Shown in pieces: positions 5,524 through 5,916 of a stretch of 5,916 nucleotides of DNA (its first letter is position 1; each line of letters starts with the position of its first letter). Made by a program: the position numbers and the translations under genes. The DNA is from SZUA-430 sp044375275 (GTDB lineage: Bacteria; Pseudomonadota; Alphaproteobacteria; Micropepsales; Micropepsaceae): the NCBI GenBank assembly GCA_044375275.1, contig JBILMZ010000216.1, positions 1 to 5,916 of the forward strand. The letters run 5' to 3'. The notes under the pieces are model-generated. The model saw nothing but the letters and a program-made list of their open reading frames with translations, did no database searches and was not told where the DNA came from.

Positions 5524-5916
5524 TCATCGCGCCCAGGCACGGCGCGCGATGCGCCATCCGAAATACATCATTGCTGCAAGCACACCTGCAGCAATGACCA
5601 GCACCCACCAATACGCACTGATCTGTTTCTTGATCGCGTTCGTGGCCACCTGCTTCTGGACGTCATAGCCGGGCGGGAGGGGAAGGACACCCATGCGCTT
5701 CTCATACGCGGCGTAGTCAGCCTGCATGGACGCAAAGAGCTCTGGCTTCTCGGTCGACAGGTCGCGCGTCTCGCCCGGATCGGTCGACAGGTCATAGAGG
5801 TGCCACGCATTGTCGCCATGGGGCGGTGCGTAACGCACGATCTTGTACGTGCCGCGATAGAGCGCCGCGTTGCCGGACACTTCCGTGCCAACCACTTCGT
5901 CAGGCCCCCGGACAAC
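5524..5916 (-). CDS. Arylsulfatase, C-terminal part with membrane-anchor tail, 5' end outside window
   Basis: Only the last 130 residues are in the window; the frame is open to the right edge. VRGPDEVVGTEVSGNAALYRG, then YKIVRYAPP and HLYDLSTDPGETRDLS, are the typical C-terminal sequence of the arylsulfatase/alkaline-phosphatase superfamily enzymes that hydrolyse sulfate esters. The active-site formylglycine motif (CxPxR) would be far upstream and cannot be checked. A GTG at 5895 is internal, not a start. Unlike many arylsulfatases, the protein ends with a hydrophobic span (WWVLVIAAGVLAAMMYFGW) and a basic tail RIARRAWAR, suggesting anchoring in the inner membrane with the tail in the cytoplasm and the enzyme in the periplasm. 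Substrate unknown. The TGA is at 5526-5524 on the minus strand, convergent with the DUF1993 gene. Confidence 0.88.
   Translation of the reverse strand, partial: VVRGPDEVVGTEVSGNAALYRGTYKIVRYAPPHGDNAWHLYDLSTDPGETRDLSTEKPELFASMQADYAAYEKRMGVLPLPPGYDVQKQVATNAIKKQISAYWWVLVIAAGVLAAMMYFGWRIARRAWAR
5525..5551. terminator. Possible shared terminator hairpin between convergent genes
   Basis: CATCGCGC at 5525-5532 and GCGCGATG at 5544-5551 form an 8-bp stem with an 11-base loop. It covers the last codons and part of the stop of the sulfatase on the minus strand and lies about 20 bases after the DUF1993 stop. No T-tract follows on either strand, so a role as a terminator is uncertain. Part of it is constrained by coding sequence. 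Confidence 0.3.

Noticed and set aside
5524..5895. GTG at 5895 as the start of a small 123-residue membrane protein on the minus strand
   Set aside because: The frame continues to the window edge with conserved sulfatase sequence (VRGPDE) upstream of it, so it is an internal valine.

Overview
The window looks like a chromosomal stretch from a GC-rich bacterium, most likely a proteobacterium and possibly an alphaproteobacterium. That guess rests on GC-rich codon use in most genes, plain AGGA/GGAG ribosome sites, and a gene mix of nitronate monooxygenase, zinc-ribbon class III cyclase, DUF1993 protein and membrane-tailed arylsulfatase. There is no rRNA or other taxonomic marker, so the placement is weak.

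Layout from left to right: (i) the 3' part of a nitronate monooxygenase gene (2-850, +), followed by a GC-rich hairpin. (ii) A short zinc-ribbon and linker segment (902-1252, +) that matches the 5' end of a class III adenylate cyclase gene but decays inside the first catalytic motif. It runs in frame into (iii) an exported alpha/beta hydrolase of the TAP-like/S33 type with a C-terminal block of four membrane helices (1253-3301, +). (iv) A 211-bp AT-richer spacer. (v) A second, better preserved zinc-ribbon cyclase (3513-4406, +) that keeps most catalytic residues. It has lost the end of the cyclase fold and the large ATPase/TPR part usual in this family, and goes straight into a TPR-like C-terminal tail. 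(vi) A small multi-helix membrane protein coupled to it by a GTGA overlap (4403-4909, +). (vii) A DUF1993 gene with its own strong ribosome site (4983-5504, +). (viii) Convergent to it, the C-terminal end of an arylsulfatase with a membrane-anchor tail (5524-5916, -, continuing out of the window).

The most notable structure is a mosaic around the cyclase. Two copies of the cyclase 5' region lie 2.6 kb apart and are most alike in a 69-bp linker. Between them base composition drops sharply: two sample 60-base lines inside are 43% and 38% GC, against 72% and 65% in lines outside. The left copy has a GC-rich ribbon and a decayed 3' side. The right copy has a GC-poor ribbon and a GC-rich catalytic body. 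This is the pattern expected if DNA carrying the hydrolase and a foreign cyclase 5' end entered a resident cyclase gene by recombination in the linker, leaving a remnant on the left and a hybrid gene on the right. This is an inference from the sequence alone; an old tandem duplication with drift is the main alternative.

The cyclase and the overlapping membrane protein are the only pair here with clear signs of joint expression. The flanking monooxygenase, DUF1993 and sulfatase genes look like ordinary housekeeping or catabolic neighbours with no evident link to them.
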